Of a stretch of 64,000 nt of DNA, positions 38,169 to 48,571 are shown piece after piece. The notes beneath the pieces are model-generated. The model searched no databases. It was not told where the DNA came from and saw nothing but the letters and a program-made list of their open reading frames with translations. How positions within the stretch are numbered: position 1 is the stretch's first letter; each line of letters opens with the position of its first letter. This stretch comes from Rubripirellula sp. (GTDB taxonomy: Bacteria > Planctomycetota > Planctomycetia > Pirellulales > Pirellulaceae): positions 282,423-346,422 of the forward strand of contig JAAXJB010000003.1 in assembly GCA_012270065.1 (NCBI GenBank), given 5' to 3'. The position numbers and the translations under genes were made by a program.

Positions 38169-40151
38169 ATGACCACCTTGTTGATCGCTCTCGGAGCGAT
38201 GGTTGGATACGTCATTGCCTACCACACCTATGGGCGGTGGCTGGCCAGCAAGATTTTTTCCCTGAACCCGGCCGCCTCCGTACCAAGCATCGAACTGAAT
38301 GATGACCGGGACTTCGTTCCCACGGATAAATCAGTGCTGTTCGGGCACCATTTTACGTCCATCGCCGGTACCGGCCCGATCGTCGGTCCCGCAATCGCAG
38401 TGATGTGGGGCTGGCTGCCCGCTCTGGTCTGGGTTTTACTCGGATCGATCCTCGTCGGGGCAGTCCACGATTTCGGTGCGCTGGTTGTCTCCATGCGAAG
38501 CAAGGGCCAAACGGTCGGTGATGTTGCCGGAAAGGTTCTCAACAAACGGGTCAGGGTTCTGTTCCTGATCGTACTTTTCATGGCATTGACCATTGTTCTG
38601 GCGATTTTCGGACTGGTGATTGCTTCTGTATTCAAGCAATATCCCGCAGCCATATTTCCCTGCCTCGTTCAAATCCCCATCGCCCTGGGCATCGGAATGT
38701 GGCTCCACAAAAATAAAGTCAACTTGCTGATTCCATCTCTGGTTGCCTTGGCAACCATGTACGCGACCCTGATTTTTGGCAACTCAGGTTTCCTGGCCAC
38801 CATCAACGATACCATGGCATCATGGTCCGTCATCACTTGGGTTGTCATTCTGCTGGTTTATTCATACGTCGCCTCGGTCTTGCCGGTCTGGTCACTGCTG
38901 CAACCACGTGACTACATCAACTCGCTGCAATTGATCACCGCCCTGGGGCTGGTTGTTGTGGGGTTGTTGATTGCAGGTCTGATTGGCGGTGCCGGTCACA
39001 ATGGTGGAGCACGAATGCCTCTTGAAATCAGTGCTCCGATGATTCGGGCCAACCCTGAAGGCGCCCCATCGGTCATTCCATTTCTGTTCATCACAATTGC
39101 CTGCGGTGCGTGCAGTGGTTTTCACTGCCTCGTCTCATCAGGCACCAGCAGCAAGCAGATCAAATGCGAAACGGATGCCCAGTTCGTCGGATATGGATCC
39201 ATGCTGACCGAAGGTTTCCTTGCCACTCTGGTCATCCTCGCCTGCGTGGCTGGCCTTGGGCTGGGAACGCAGAATGCGTCCGGGGAATGGGTGACAGGAG
39301 AAGCTGCCTACATGGCACGATACGCTTCATGGGACTCAGCAGCTGGACTGGGTGCGAAAGTCGCTGCTTTCGTTGATGGTTCATCGAATTTCCTGCAAGC
39401 GATCGCGATCCCTCCGAAAATCGCGGTGGCGATCATGGGAGTCCTCGTCGCATCATTCGCCGGAACAACTCTCGACACAGCCTGCCGTCTTCAGCGATAT
39501 GTCGTTCAAGAACTCGCAGGTACTCTCGGCGGAAACTCATCACCTGGCTCGAGTCGCAGCATTTCGTTGAATCCGCTTTGTTGGCTGACCAATAAACACT
39601 GCGCGACCATCTTCGCGGTGACACTGGCATTGGTCATTGCCTCGTTACCCAAGGGGCAACCGGCTGTCAGTTTGAATGACGCGTTGGGGGGCACAATTCC
39701 GGCAGATTATCTGGCCGAAAATCCTGATATTCCCATCGCAGCGGTGTCAGGCGGGTTCTCTGGAGCCGCATGGTGGTTCGAGACATTCGCCGGGAAAGGC
39801 GGTCTGTTGCTGTGGCCGCTATTCGGAGCAACCAACCAGTTGTTGGCTGGTCTGGCATTTCTGGTGATTGCGTTTTACCTGTGGCGCCGCAACATCCCCG
39901 TCTGGTTCATTGTGATTCCGATGATTTTCATGCTGATTGTTCCGGCATGGGCAATGTTGACTGACCTTCCCAAATGGATTCACTCAGACGATCCCAACTG
40001 GATTGTGGTGGTCATCGGAATCTCAACCCTTGTTCTCGAAGTCTGGATGTTGATGGAAGCATTCCTGATGTGGCCCAAAGTCAAAGGGATTACCGAAACT
40101 GATGTGGGTGGGCAGAAGTCCCCTGATGACAACAGCAGTGTGAGTGTGTGA
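38169..40151 (+). CDS. cstA: CstA-family pyruvate/peptide transporter
   Basis: This 660-residue polytopic inner-membrane protein belongs to the carbon starvation CstA family. Visible family segments are GYVIAYHTYGRWLASKIF at the start, VLFGHHFTSIAGTGPIVGPA near residue 58, GAVHDFGALVVSMRSKG and SGFHCLVSSGTSSKQI. About 16 hydrophobic helices can be traced. E. coli relatives import pyruvate with protons, and peptide uptake has also been proposed. The start is ATG 38169. It is divergent from trxB, and trpS follows after 157 bases. Confidence 0.92.
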   Translation: MTTLLIALGAMVGYVIAYHTYGRWLASKIFSLNPAASVPSIELNDDRDFVPTDKSVLFGHHFTSIAGTGPIVGPAIAVMWGWLPALVWVLLGSILVGAVHDFGALVVSMRSKGQTVGDVAGKVLNKRVRVLFLIVLFMALTIVLAIFGLVIASVFKQYPAAIFPCLVQIPIALGIGMWLHKNKVNLLIPSLVALATMYATLIFGNSGFLATINDTMASWSVITWVVILLVYSYVASVLPVWSLLQPRDYINSLQLITALGLVVVGLLIAGLIGGAGHNGGARMPLEISAPMIRANPEGAPSVIPFLFITIACGACSGFHCLVSSGTSSKQIKCETDAQFVGYGSMLTEGFLATLVILACVAGLGLGTQNASGEWVTGEAAYMARYASWDSAAGLGAKVAAFVDGSSNFLQAIAIPPKIAVAIMGVLVASFAGTTLDTACRLQRYVVQELAGTLGGNSSPGSSRSISLNPLCWLTNKHCATIFAVTLALVIASLPKGQPAVSLNDALGGTIPADYLAENPDIPIAAVSGGFSGAAWWFETFAGKGGLLLWPLFGATNQLLAGLAFLVIAFYLWRRNIPVWFIVIPMIFMLIVPAWAMLTDLPKWIHSDDPNWIVVVIGISTLVLEVWMLMEAFLMWPKVKGITETDVGGQKSPDDNSSVSV

Positions 40152-40308
40152 ATCTGCAATCTGGATTCCATATCAGCATCCCTGTTTCGCTCACAACGTG
40201 TCATTGCAAATCGCTCACCGTAACGGGTACTTCGCGAGAAGCATTGAATCGCACACAATTAGGCAGCTGCCTCACTCAATCAATTCCCACTTTTTCCGCA
40301 GATGAAAT

Positions 40309-41271
40309 ATGCGTGTTCTCTCTGGCATTCAACCAACAGGGCGTCCCCATTGGGGCAATTTTTTTGGGGCAATCCGCCAATACATTGATCTTCAGGAAGA
40401 GAATGAAGGCTTTTACTTCATTGCTGACTTGCATGCCCTGACGACGATCCGTAACGCCGAGGAACTTCGCCAGAATACACTCGATGCAGCATTGGACCTT
40501 TTGGCGTTAGGTCTTGATCCCGCGAAGGCAACTCTTTTTGTGCAATCGGATGTCCCCGAAGTGAGTGAGTTGACATGGTTGCTGATGACAGGCACACCGA
40601 TGGGACTCCTTGAGCGTTGCCATGCCTACAAGGAGAAAAAAGCAAAAGGCATTTCGGCCGACGCAGGACTGTTCACCTACCCGGTACTCATGGCATCCGA
40701 CATCCTTGCTTATGATTCAGAAGTCGTTCCCGTCGGTGAAGATCAAGTGCAACACATCGAAGTCTGCCGGGATCTTGCGGGCAGTTTCAACCATTCGTTT
40801 GGTGAAACCTTCGTGATGCCGAAGGCAAGAACCCTCGACAATGGAGCCAAGGTTCCTGGTACGGATGGCCAGAAGATGAGCAAGAGTTATGACAATACGC
40901 TTCCACTTTTTGGAGATGTCAAAAAGATACGCAAGCAGATCATGCGGATCACTACTGACAGCCGCCCCATGGAAGATTCCAAGGAGCCAGAGGAAGATCA
41001 TCTTTACCAATTGTTCCGGCTGTTCGCCCAACCCGCCGAGGTAGAAGACATGGCTGCAATGTACCGCCGTGGAGGCTTCGGCTACGGCGACGTCAAAAAA
41101 GCGGTAGCAGAAGCCAGCGAAACCTATTTTCACGAAGCCAGAAACAGGCGTGAAGATCTTGAGAACAATATGGACTATGTCCGCGAAACTCTGCGAAAGG
41201 GTGCCGATCGAGCCCGGGAAGTTGCCGGCGAGGTCCTCAGCCGCGCACAAACTGCCTGCGGCTTACGGTAG
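40309..41271 (+). CDS. trpS: Tryptophanyl-tRNA synthetase
   Basis: This 320-residue class Ic synthetase charges tRNA(Trp). The HIGH-like motif is [16 protein letters not shown] near residue 9, the tryptophan pocket includes [12 protein letters not shown], and [16 protein letters not shown] precedes the KMSKS loop in [12 protein letters not shown]. Length and motifs are normal. It is on the plus strand between cstA and acpS; spacing of about 117 bases to acpS leaves room for a separate promoter. Confidence 0.95.
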   Translation: MRVLSGIQPTGRPHWGNFFGAIRQYIDLQEENEGFYFIADLHALTTIRNAEELRQNTLDAALDLLALGLDPAKATLFVQSDVPEVSELTWLLMTGTPMGLLERCHAYKEKKAKGISADAGLFTYPVLMASDILAYDSEVVPVGEDQVQHIEVCRDLAGSFNHSFGETFVMPKARTLDNGAKVPGTDGQKMSKSYDNTLPLFGDVKKIRKQIMRITTDSRPMEDSKEPEEDHLYQLFRLFAQPAEVEDMAAMYRRGGFGYGDVKKAVAEASETYFHEARNRREDLENNMDYVRETLRKGADRAREVAGEVLSRAQTACGLR

Positions 41272-41388
41272 AATTTCGGGGTTGGTTCGAACAAGAAAAT
41301 GTGCTGGGAAAACACGATATTCCCGATGCATGCTTACCATCAAAGATTCCCAATCAGTATTTCATGGCCTATCTGAATTGTCGGCAAG

Positions 41389-41775
41389 ATGACGATCCTC
41401 GGTATCGGAACGGAAATTGTTGAGTGCATTCGCATTGCCAAGATGCTGGAAACCCACGGTGAACAGTTTCTTGATCGCGTGTACACCCCCAATGAAATTG
41501 AATTCTGTCTCAAGGCCGCAAATTCGAATCAGTATTTTGCGACGCGTTGGGCCGCGAAAGAAGCAACCATGCGGGCGATGAAATGTCGCAATCAGGGCGT
41601 GAAATGGACTGACATCGAGATCATCGTGCGATCCGGAGAAGGCGCCACGGTTACCCTCGGTGGCGCCGCAGCAATCTGGGCTGAACAGATCGGAATTGAG
41701 AAAGTTCATGTCTCTCTTGCGGCGTGTCGCACACACGCAACTGCGTATGTAATCGTCACCGACGAAGAAACCTAG
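41389..41775 (+). CDS. acpS: Holo-[acyl-carrier-protein] synthase
   Basis: This 128-residue enzyme transfers 4'-phosphopantetheine from CoA to acyl carrier protein. The N-terminal motif is GIGTEIVECIRI and the second is RWAAKEATMRAM. In characterised AcpS the first motif has Asp as a magnesium ligand (GIGTD), and here it is Glu9; the second metal ligand, Glu58, is present. The trailing strand HVSLAACRTHATAYVIV fits the family. No other acyl carrier or fatty acid gene is adjacent. The symporter gene begins 20 bases after its stop, suggesting co-transcription. Confidence 0.88.
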   Translation: MTILGIGTEIVECIRIAKMLETHGEQFLDRVYTPNEIEFCLKAANSNQYFATRWAAKEATMRAMKCRNQGVKWTDIEIIVRSGEGATVTLGGAAAIWAEQIGIEKVHVSLAACRTHATAYVIVTDEET

Positions 41776-41795
41776 GCAAGGAGCTCACCGACGAC

Positions 41796-43289
41796 ATGCG
41801 TAACCTGGCTTTACACTGGCAGATCCTGATTGGAATGTTCGCTGGCTGCTGTATCGGGCTTGCCCTCAATGCATTCGGCTCCAACCACTCAGTGAAAGTA
41901 CTCACTGGATTGCCCGACGGCGTCGTCGAAGCGGAAGTGACAGATTCCACCTCGCAAACCGTGATTCGCTATCGTGACAGTGAGCAAAACGAAACGACAT
42001 TCGTCGTTGATCCCGCTTCGCAGTCTGGCAAGGAAATACGAAGCTTCAAAGAATTGGCCGAAAAATCCCCCATCTCCTATCAAATCTACCAACAACACGG
42101 ACAGAGCTTTGCAAAAAGAGCGGGGGAGTGGTGTCGCAAGATTGGTGGACTGTTCCTTCGCATGTTGCAAATGGTATCGATCCCACTGATTGTCACTTCC
42201 TTGCTGTCAGGAATCCTGGGTCTGAGTGACAGAAACGGTGTCGGCAAGATGTTCCGGAGAACCTTGGGTTACTACCTGACAACAAGTCTGCTGGCGATCG
42301 TGACAGGCCTGCTATTTGTCAACCTGATTCGCCCCGGACTCCAGACGGCCAACACCAAAAGTGCAATGACCTCGGCCGGGAAAACATTTGATCAACCAGC
42401 ACTCACGGAAGTCATCTTCGCGCAGATCGAGGCCGTCATACCATCGAATCCTCTCGCCGCGCTGACCCAGCCCAACTTCCTTTCCATCATCTCATTCACC
42501 GTCATTTTTGGCATTTTTTCAATCCGCATCGGCGGCACTCCTGCTCAACGAATCCGTGATCTGGCAGATGCGGCTTTTGAAGTCATGATGGCAATCACCA
42601 CAGCAATCATCCGACTCGCACCGTTCGGTGTGTTTTTTCTGATGTCAGCAGTGGTCGCGACTCAAGGAAGCAGTGTTTTTCGGTCGCTGGGGTGGTATGT
42701 GGTAACCGTAACAGCCGCCCTGTTGGTACATGCCTGCATAACACTGCCCCTGATCTTGAGATACTTTGGCAAACGACAGCCAATCGAATATGCGCGGGCG
42801 ATGTCTCCCGCACTTTTGACGGCATTCAGCAGTGCCAGCAGCAATGGCACACTTCCGTTGACACTTACGAGCGTCGAACAGCGGGCTGGAATCAGCAACA
42901 AAACCGGCTCATTTGTTCTTCCTCTGGGCGCAACAATCAACATGGATGGAACCGCACTTTACGAAGCCGTTGCCGTGCTGTTCATTGCGCAGTTGCATCT
43001 TGGCTACAATCTGCCACTGTCGCAACAAATCATCGTCGCAATCACTGCTTTGATCGCAAGCGTTGGTGCAGCCGGCATCCCCCATGCCGGATTGGTAATG
43101 ATGGTAATCATCTTACAGGCCGTTGGCTTGCCCCTGGAAATGCAGGGAATCATTCTTGCCGTTGACCGGGTACTGGACATGGCAAGAACATCAGTCAACG
43201 TCTGGAGTGATTCCTGCGGCTGTGCAGTTGTCGAAGCTCTTGATTTACAATCAGACGACGGTCTGGAAACGGGCCTTAGTGCTGGCTGA
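41796..43289 (+). CDS. Sodium/proton:dicarboxylate or glutamate symporter (DAACS)
   Basis: This 497-residue protein matches the GltP/DctA family. It has a membrane start (WQILIGMFAGCCIGLALNAF), a periplasmic insert of about 90 residues before RMLQMVSIPLIVTSLLSGI, and a serine-rich re-entrant loop (LLTAFSSASSNGTLPLTL). The NMDGT motif is in GATINMDGTALYEAVAVLF, and VDRVLDMARTSVNVWSDS is near the end. These are the cation and substrate sites of the family. The long insert between the first two conserved helices is unusual. The ATG at 41796 is preferred, with AAGGAG at 41778-41783 upstream. The substrate could be glutamate, aspartate or C4-dicarboxylates. Confidence 0.9.
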   Translation: MRNLALHWQILIGMFAGCCIGLALNAFGSNHSVKVLTGLPDGVVEAEVTDSTSQTVIRYRDSEQNETTFVVDPASQSGKEIRSFKELAEKSPISYQIYQQHGQSFAKRAGEWCRKIGGLFLRMLQMVSIPLIVTSLLSGILGLSDRNGVGKMFRRTLGYYLTTSLLAIVTGLLFVNLIRPGLQTANTKSAMTSAGKTFDQPALTEVIFAQIEAVIPSNPLAALTQPNFLSIISFTVIFGIFSIRIGGTPAQRIRDLADAAFEVMMAITTAIIRLAPFGVFFLMSAVVATQGSSVFRSLGWYVVTVTAALLVHACITLPLILRYFGKRQPIEYARAMSPALLTAFSSASSNGTLPLTLTSVEQRAGISNKTGSFVLPLGATINMDGTALYEAVAVLFIAQLHLGYNLPLSQQIIVAITALIASVGAAGIPHAGLVMMVIILQAVGLPLEMQGIILAVDRVLDMARTSVNVWSDSCGCAVVEALDLQSDDGLETGLSAG

Positions 43290-43359
43290 GATGTCGGTTA
43301 CCTTGAACCGGCACGAAGACATGACATCAGCCATTTTCCGGCAATCCTGAATACTGATT

Positions 43360-44763
43360 TCAGAACAGACGATTCAGTCCGTTCAAGGCCGCAACACGGT
43401 AAGCTTCTGCCATCGTTGGATAGTTGAACGTAGCTTCGATGAAGTATTTGAGTGTATTATTTTCAGTGGGCTGGTTCATGATCGCCTGTCCGATATGAAT
43501 GATTTCAGAAGCATTTGCACCAAAGCAGTGCACACCCAACAGTTCCAGTGTCTCGCGGTGGAAAAGGATCTTCAACATGCCCACGGTATCACCAGTGATC
43601 TGAGCTCTGGCTAGACTTTTGAATTGTGCCTGGCCTACCTCATAGGGCACACAAGCCGCAGTCAACTCTCTTTCCGTTTGCCCGACGCAACTGATTTCCG
43701 GGCTGGTGTATATTCCTGCCGGACAATCTGAAATGCGGAGATTTCCGTCCACATTGCCGAGCATATGGTTGGCTGCTGCACGTCCCTGGGTATAAGCCGC
43801 ACTTGCCAACGAAGGCATTCCGATCACGTCGCCGACGGCGTAGATGTGGGGGACTACCGTCTGAAACTGGTCATCGACTTCAATTTGGCCTCGATTATTG
43901 GCAACGATATCGAGGTTTTCCAAGCCCAGATCATCTGTGTTCCCGGTCCGCCCATTGGCCCACAGCAAAGCATCCGTCTTGACACGCTTACCACTCTTCA
44001 AATGCAGAACGACACCATCGTCGTCACCTTCAATACGCTCCATCGATTCGTCATGTCGCAAAATCACTCCTTGATCGCGAAGGTGGTAGGAGAGAGCGTC
44101 GATGATTTCATCATCGAGGAATTCGAGCAATTTGGACCTCGTATTGATCAAATTCACTTTGATACCAAGATTTCTGAGCATCGAAGCATATTCCGTTCCG
44201 ATCACCCCGGCCCCGTAGATACAAATTGAGGAAGGACGCATCGCCATCCCCAGAATCGTATCGCTGTCGTAGATCCTTTTGTGGTCGAAATCGACGCTAT
44301 GCGGGTGAAACGGTCTCGAACCAGTTGCAATGACAAAATGCCTGGCACGAATCGGCTCGTCTCCGTCGATGGAAATAGCATGATCGTCGACAAATCTTGC
44401 TTGCCCACGAAATACCGGCACTCCATTGCGATCGTAAAAGGACTGCCTCATCGTAACCTGCCGGCCTATGATGGCCTGCGTTCCACGTTTTAGTTGCTCG
44501 AGGGTTGGTCGTGCATTGATCCCCATTTCGCGATAGGCAGGATTATTCAACACTTTCATTGTGCTGGTAATCGTGTGACGCAAAGCTTTGCTCGGAATTG
44601 TTCCCCAATGGGTGCATCCACCGCCAATTTGCGAGTAACGCTCGGCAACAGCAACACGCATTCCACCTTTTACGGCTTGCATGGCGGCTCCCTCCCCACC
44701 GGGGCCGGTTCCAATCACAATCAGGTCGTAGTCGAACATGGAATCGTTCATAATATCTGGCAT
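43360..44763 (-). CDS. sthA: Soluble pyridine nucleotide transhydrogenase
   Basis: This flavoprotein of 467 residues exchanges hydride between NADPH and NAD. It has the FAD loop [15 protein letters not shown] and the segment [17 protein letters not shown], where the second redox Cys of disulfide reductases is Thr. That replacement is the hallmark of SthA. The NAD loop is [15 protein letters not shown], and the FAD closure is [16 protein letters not shown]. The ATG at 44763 has a GGAAG about nine bases upstream; ATG 44751 is an alternative. It is divergent from the nitrilase-like gene, with only 35 bases between start codons. It balances NADPH and NADH pools. Confidence 0.93.
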   Translation of the reverse strand: MPDIMNDSMFDYDLIVIGTGPGGEGAAMQAVKGGMRVAVAERYSQIGGGCTHWGTIPSKALRHTITSTMKVLNNPAYREMGINARPTLEQLKRGTQAIIGRQVTMRQSFYDRNGVPVFRGQARFVDDHAISIDGDEPIRARHFVIATGSRPFHPHSVDFDHKRIYDSDTILGMAMRPSSICIYGAGVIGTEYASMLRNLGIKVNLINTRSKLLEFLDDEIIDALSYHLRDQGVILRHDESMERIEGDDDGVVLHLKSGKRVKTDALLWANGRTGNTDDLGLENLDIVANNRGQIEVDDQFQTVVPHIYAVGDVIGMPSLASAAYTQGRAAANHMLGNVDGNLRISDCPAGIYTSPEISCVGQTERELTAACVPYEVGQAQFKSLARAQITGDTVGMLKILFHRETLELLGVHCFGANASEIIHIGQAIMNQPTENNTLKYFIEATFNYPTMAEAYRVAALNGLNRLF

Positions 44764-44798
44764 CCCCAATTACTTCCGCGACAAAAACGGCTTTTTCG

Positions 44799-45647
44799 AT
44801 GTTGCTTTCTTGCGTTCAATCAGATGTGACTTTTGCTGACATTCCAGCCAATATTGAGCGTGTGCTGAACTGGCTGGACACCACCCCTGTGCGTGAATCC
44901 GATCTGGTCGTCTTTCCTGAGTGTATGCTCTCTGGGTACACATACAACAGTCGAGATGAAGCTCTGCCGCATTCGATGGAACTGAATGATCCACGTTTTG
45001 AACCGTTGATTGAAGCAGCCTCCAAACACAATCTCAGGCTGACACTCGGATTTCTCGAACGCAACGGTGACCATTTATTCAATGCCTATGCACTCTTCGG
45101 TGCCGAAGGCATGATCGGCCATTACCGAAAAATCCATCTTCCTCATCTGGGTATCGACCGTTTTGTTGACCGTGGTGACATTCCTTATCAAATTCACTCC
45201 GCTGGTGATGCAAAAATCGGAATGGCAATCTGTTACGACTGTTCTTTCCCCGAACCCATGCGACTGTTAGCGCTCGCTGGTGCCGATATCGTCACTTTGG
45301 GGACCAACTGGCCCAATGGAGCAGCACGAACAGCTGAGGTCGTCCCACCAGCCCGTAGCATGGAAAACCACCTGTTTTTTGCAGCAGCCAATCGGGTTGG
45401 CGAGGAAAACGGGTTTGGATTCTGTGGCTGCAGTTCGATCTGTGGGCCTGATGGAGTTGTGCTAGCCAGCACTGACAGTGACGCGGAACAGATTCTCACA
45501 GCTGAGATTGATCTGGCATCTGCCAGAAACAAGAAAATTGAACGTGTCCCCGGCAAGCATGTGATCCATCGATTCAATGATCGTCGACCAGAGTTCTATG
45601 CTGACCTGACAAGTCCAATGAAAGTGTCCAGCGAGGAAAAAAATTAG
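44799..45647 (+). CDS. Carbon-nitrogen hydrolase, nitrilase superfamily
   Basis: This 282-residue cytosolic hydrolase has the Glu41 (VVFPECMLSGY), Lys111 (HYRKIHLP) and Cys145 (ICYDCSFPE) triad. It hydrolyses an amide or related C-N bond; the substrate cannot be read from sequence. The compact length and HYRKIHLP motif are typical of amidase/N-carbamoylase-like branches rather than true nitrilases. It is divergent from sthA and converges on the arginine succinyltransferase pathway genes astB-astD. An amide-nitrogen role in the same physiology is possible but unproven. Confidence 0.85.
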   Translation: MLLSCVQSDVTFADIPANIERVLNWLDTTPVRESDLVVFPECMLSGYTYNSRDEALPHSMELNDPRFEPLIEAASKHNLRLTLGFLERNGDHLFNAYALFGAEGMIGHYRKIHLPHLGIDRFVDRGDIPYQIHSAGDAKIGMAICYDCSFPEPMRLLALAGADIVTLGTNWPNGAARTAEVVPPARSMENHLFFAAANRVGEENGFGFCGCSSICGPDGVVLASTDSDAEQILTAEIDLASARNKKIERVPGKHVIHRFNDRRPEFYADLTSPMKVSSEEKN

Positions 45648-45783
45648 CGGCGTCGATGGGACGCACCAGCAAGTGCAATCTGACCAAGCCAGTCTGAACA
45701 GGAAAGCCCACCAAATTCGCAGATCCAGAGTCGGTGCACCGGATGGCAACACCGGAACGCCGAGGCCATGCAGTCGTTGCAGA

Positions 45784-47109
45784 TCATCTGCCAGCAAGAT
45801 CGTGGCCCAAACGGCTCGAAAGCAGTCTCTGGGTTTCCAGAGCCTTGTAGCAAAACTCTGCTTCAGCCAGATCCGCTAGTTTCAATCTGCGTGGGTACCG
45901 GTCGTTGATGATATCACGCAAATCCGAATCGAGTGACTCGGTCCACCACGCTGATTTGCAAATGCAGCCAAGTTCATGCTCAGTGACGGGCACTCTCAAC
46001 CGTAAACATGCAGGTCCTCCGCCGCCATCCATGCTTTGACCCAGATCCACAAAATGCGCATCTTGAAACACGCCATCAGCACACAATCGTTGTATCAAGC
46101 GATGTGCCTGCTTGTGGTGTTGCACCTGAACTGGGCAGAGAATGGTCCAAACGGGTTTGCCGGAATTTGAACTCGAGACAATCTGACTATTGAAAAAATA
46201 AGTATTGATCGCATCCGTTAATGTCAGCTCCTCCGAATGAATGCATATCATCCTCAGGCATTTCCCCGAGATCTCCGCGAACCGCTGTTCGAGACGAAGC
46301 ATTTGTGATTCAGACTCTGGTGCAAATGCCAGTTCATGATGTATCAACAGATCATGATGACTCATTGCGACGACGTCATTGTGAAAGGCACCAGCATCGA
46401 TGGCATCAGGATGCTGCTTGACATGAAACACATCACCCTCCCGCAAACCATGCGTGCGCGAAATCGCCTTGCCCGTGGCCAAGGTCTGTCTGGGCCAGTG
46501 ATGTCTCGGCTCCGGCCTGCCATCTCCATGAACAAAAACATGCAGTCCGCGTTTTCCCGTAGATTCAGCCAGACGCATGTGGTTTGCCGCACCTTCATCC
46601 CGTAACGCAGCGCCTCCGGGAAGCGCGTCATGCAGCCTCACGCCGGATCTGAACAATGCCCTCAGTTCTTCACGGGTAACAGCCGCTTCGATTGATCGAT
46701 GTAAACTGGCACTCAAATTGGCTACTGTCATGACAGGCATTCCATGTTCACTGTCACAGGATGGAGTGACAGTAGCAGCGTTGGCAGTCCACATGGCCGA
46801 ACAACTCGCTGCTGCTGAAAGAAGAGTCGGGTCACTCTCGAGAACAGCTTTCAGGGTTTCTTCAGGCGCTCCGCGGTAACCCAAATCTGCCAAAAAATGA
46901 AAGTCTGGTCGTGGTTGCGGCGGTAAGATCAACTGCGGGACCCCCAGACTTGCCACCAGCCGCATTTTATCGAGTCCCTGCAATGCAGCGGCTTGCGGAT
47001 TCGATGCCTGTCCAGCGTTCAATTGAGATGCGAGATTGCCAACCCCCAATCCACCAAAGTGATGCGTGGGGCCAACGATCCGGTCAATCTGCACCTCGAG
47101 AGCACTCAT
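45784..47109 (-). CDS. astB: N-succinylarginine dihydrolase
   Basis: This 441-residue enzyme of the amidinotransferase fold hydrolyses succinylarginine to succinylornithine, releasing ammonia and CO2. Family marks are VGPTHHFGGLGVGN at the start, MWTANAATVTPSCDS, LRDEGAANHMRL, a catalytic His segment in DVVAMSHHDLLIHHE, and a C-terminal Cys motif in MDGGGGPACLRLRVP. Its ATG overlaps the stop of astD by 4 bases. Only the second and fourth steps of the arginine succinyltransferase route are encoded here; astA, astC and astE are not in the window. Confidence 0.93.
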   Translation of the reverse strand: MSALEVQIDRIVGPTHHFGGLGVGNLASQLNAGQASNPQAAALQGLDKMRLVASLGVPQLILPPQPRPDFHFLADLGYRGAPEETLKAVLESDPTLLSAAASCSAMWTANAATVTPSCDSEHGMPVMTVANLSASLHRSIEAAVTREELRALFRSGVRLHDALPGGAALRDEGAANHMRLAESTGKRGLHVFVHGDGRPEPRHHWPRQTLATGKAISRTHGLREGDVFHVKQHPDAIDAGAFHNDVVAMSHHDLLIHHELAFAPESESQMLRLEQRFAEISGKCLRMICIHSEELTLTDAINTYFFNSQIVSSSNSGKPVWTILCPVQVQHHKQAHRLIQRLCADGVFQDAHFVDLGQSMDGGGGPACLRLRVPVTEHELGCICKSAWWTESLDSDLRDIINDRYPRRLKLADLAEAEFCYKALETQRLLSSRLGHDLAGR

Positions 47110-48554
47110 TTTGCGATATCCCAGGGATCCGAAAGGACGGGCCTCGCACGTTCCAATGAAGCAACTGGATCACTGCAGAAATCAGTTGCAAAAAACCCGG
47201 CGGGTCGATGGTTTCCACTGGCTCCCAAGCCGCCAAATGGCAATGCTCCGGCTGCTCCCGTGGTAGGTGCATTCCAATTCACGACACCTGCGCCAACCTG
47301 TCCCACAAACTGACCGAACAGTTTTTCGCTCCCTCCCAGCAATGCGGCCGACAGACCGTACGGAGTCTGGGCCGCTGCTTCAACGGCCTGTTGGAAATCC
47401 ACTGTTCGCTGAACGACCAGAATCGGTCCGAACCACTCCATTTCCCCCACTTCCCGAATTGCCTCGGCACCAATGTCTGTCGCATCAAGTATCGCTGGTT
47501 CGACCAGAGCATCCTTCTTTTCAACGATACGCAACGGCAACAACGGCTTGCAGCCAAGGCTCACTAAATGAGCATAGGCATCGGAGATACTGGCTGCTGC
47601 AGCCCTCGAAACAAGAGGTCCAATCTGTGGTGCAGGTGAATCAAATGGCATCCCTGACTTGAGTTCCTGTGTCTGATTCACCAAAGATTCAATCTGTTTT
47701 TGGGCAGCCTCAGACGAAAGGAATATTGCACGCCGCGCGCACGTGCAACGTTGCCCGGACGAAATGAATGCAGAGAACGAAATTATCCTTGCGGCGACCT
47801 CCGGATCAACAGAATCGAGTGTCACGATCGGGTTGTTTCCACCTAATTCGAGGGCCAGAAGTACATCGGGACGCCCTGCCAACTGCCGATGAATGGCGTT
47901 CCCTGCGTCGCGTCCACCAGTCAGAAATACTGCAGCAACTTCGGGGGCATTGATTGCCAACTGGGCCGTCGAAACCGCCCCTGGCAACAGTTGCAAAACA
48001 TCCTCAGGAAGCCCAGACCGATGCCAGGCGTCGACCATCCACTTGGCAACAGCCATTGCCTGTTCACTCGGCTTGAATACCACGGCGTTGCCGGCGAGCA
48101 ATGCCGGAATGATCTGCCCACCAGGAAGATGCAGTGGGAAATTGAAGGGGCCCAGAACCAACGAGACTCCAACTGGCTGATATCGGATTTTGCGATGAAC
48201 CGGCGTGCCAGAAGGATCCGCTGATTCCATTACCAGATCTGAACGACGTTGTTCCTGAGCCAGGATTGAATTTTCGACCTTGGCAATGGCAGCCGTCACT
48301 TCACCGTCAGCATCCCAAGCCAGCTTGCCAACCTCACGGCTAATCAAAGTGGATATTTCCACTTTTCTTGCAGTCAATTCGGCACCAAAGCGACGGAGAA
48401 TTTCAATCCGCCTATCGACCGAGGTGCATCGCCAGTTTCCAAGTGCGGCTGCCGCTTTTTCCATGCATCGCTGCACCTCACGTCTGTCCGCGCTGTCTCC
48501 CTGCCAAAGCGTTTCCCCGTCAACTGGACTGACACTTGTGAATGAGTTTGACAT
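47106..48554 (-). CDS. astD: Succinylglutamic semialdehyde dehydrogenase
   Basis: This 482-residue aldehyde dehydrogenase oxidises succinylglutamic semialdehyde to succinylglutamate. Visible motifs are LGPFNFPLHLPGGQI and GNAVVFKPSEQ for the cofactor site, FLTGGRDAG, LALELGGNNPIV with the catalytic Glu, and ISSGQRCTCARR with the catalytic Cys. The overlap with astB confirms the pathway. The start ATG at 48554 is preceded by AAGGAT 12 bases away, and upstream lies a perfect 14-bp palindrome (48572-48585), a candidate operator. The frame is open to an alternative start at 48584 within that palindrome, which I consider less likely. Confidence 0.92.
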   Translation of the reverse strand: MSNSFTSVSPVDGETLWQGDSADRREVQRCMEKAAAALGNWRCTSVDRRIEILRRFGAELTARKVEISTLISREVGKLAWDADGEVTAAIAKVENSILAQEQRRSDLVMESADPSGTPVHRKIRYQPVGVSLVLGPFNFPLHLPGGQIIPALLAGNAVVFKPSEQAMAVAKWMVDAWHRSGLPEDVLQLLPGAVSTAQLAINAPEVAAVFLTGGRDAGNAIHRQLAGRPDVLLALELGGNNPIVTLDSVDPEVAARIISFSAFISSGQRCTCARRAIFLSSEAAQKQIESLVNQTQELKSGMPFDSPAPQIGPLVSRAAAASISDAYAHLVSLGCKPLLPLRIVEKKDALVEPAILDATDIGAEAIREVGEMEWFGPILVVQRTVDFQQAVEAAAQTPYGLSAALLGGSEKLFGQFVGQVGAGVVNWNAPTTGAAGALPFGGLGASGNHRPAGFFATDFCSDPVASLERARPVLSDPWDIAK

Positions 48555-48571
48555 GGTCTCATTGATCCTTC

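Noticed and set aside
43293..43312. Hairpin (GTCGGTT/AACCGGC) between the symporter and sthA genes
   Set aside because: A 7-bp stem with one wobble pair but no T-run on either strand; too weak to call a terminator.
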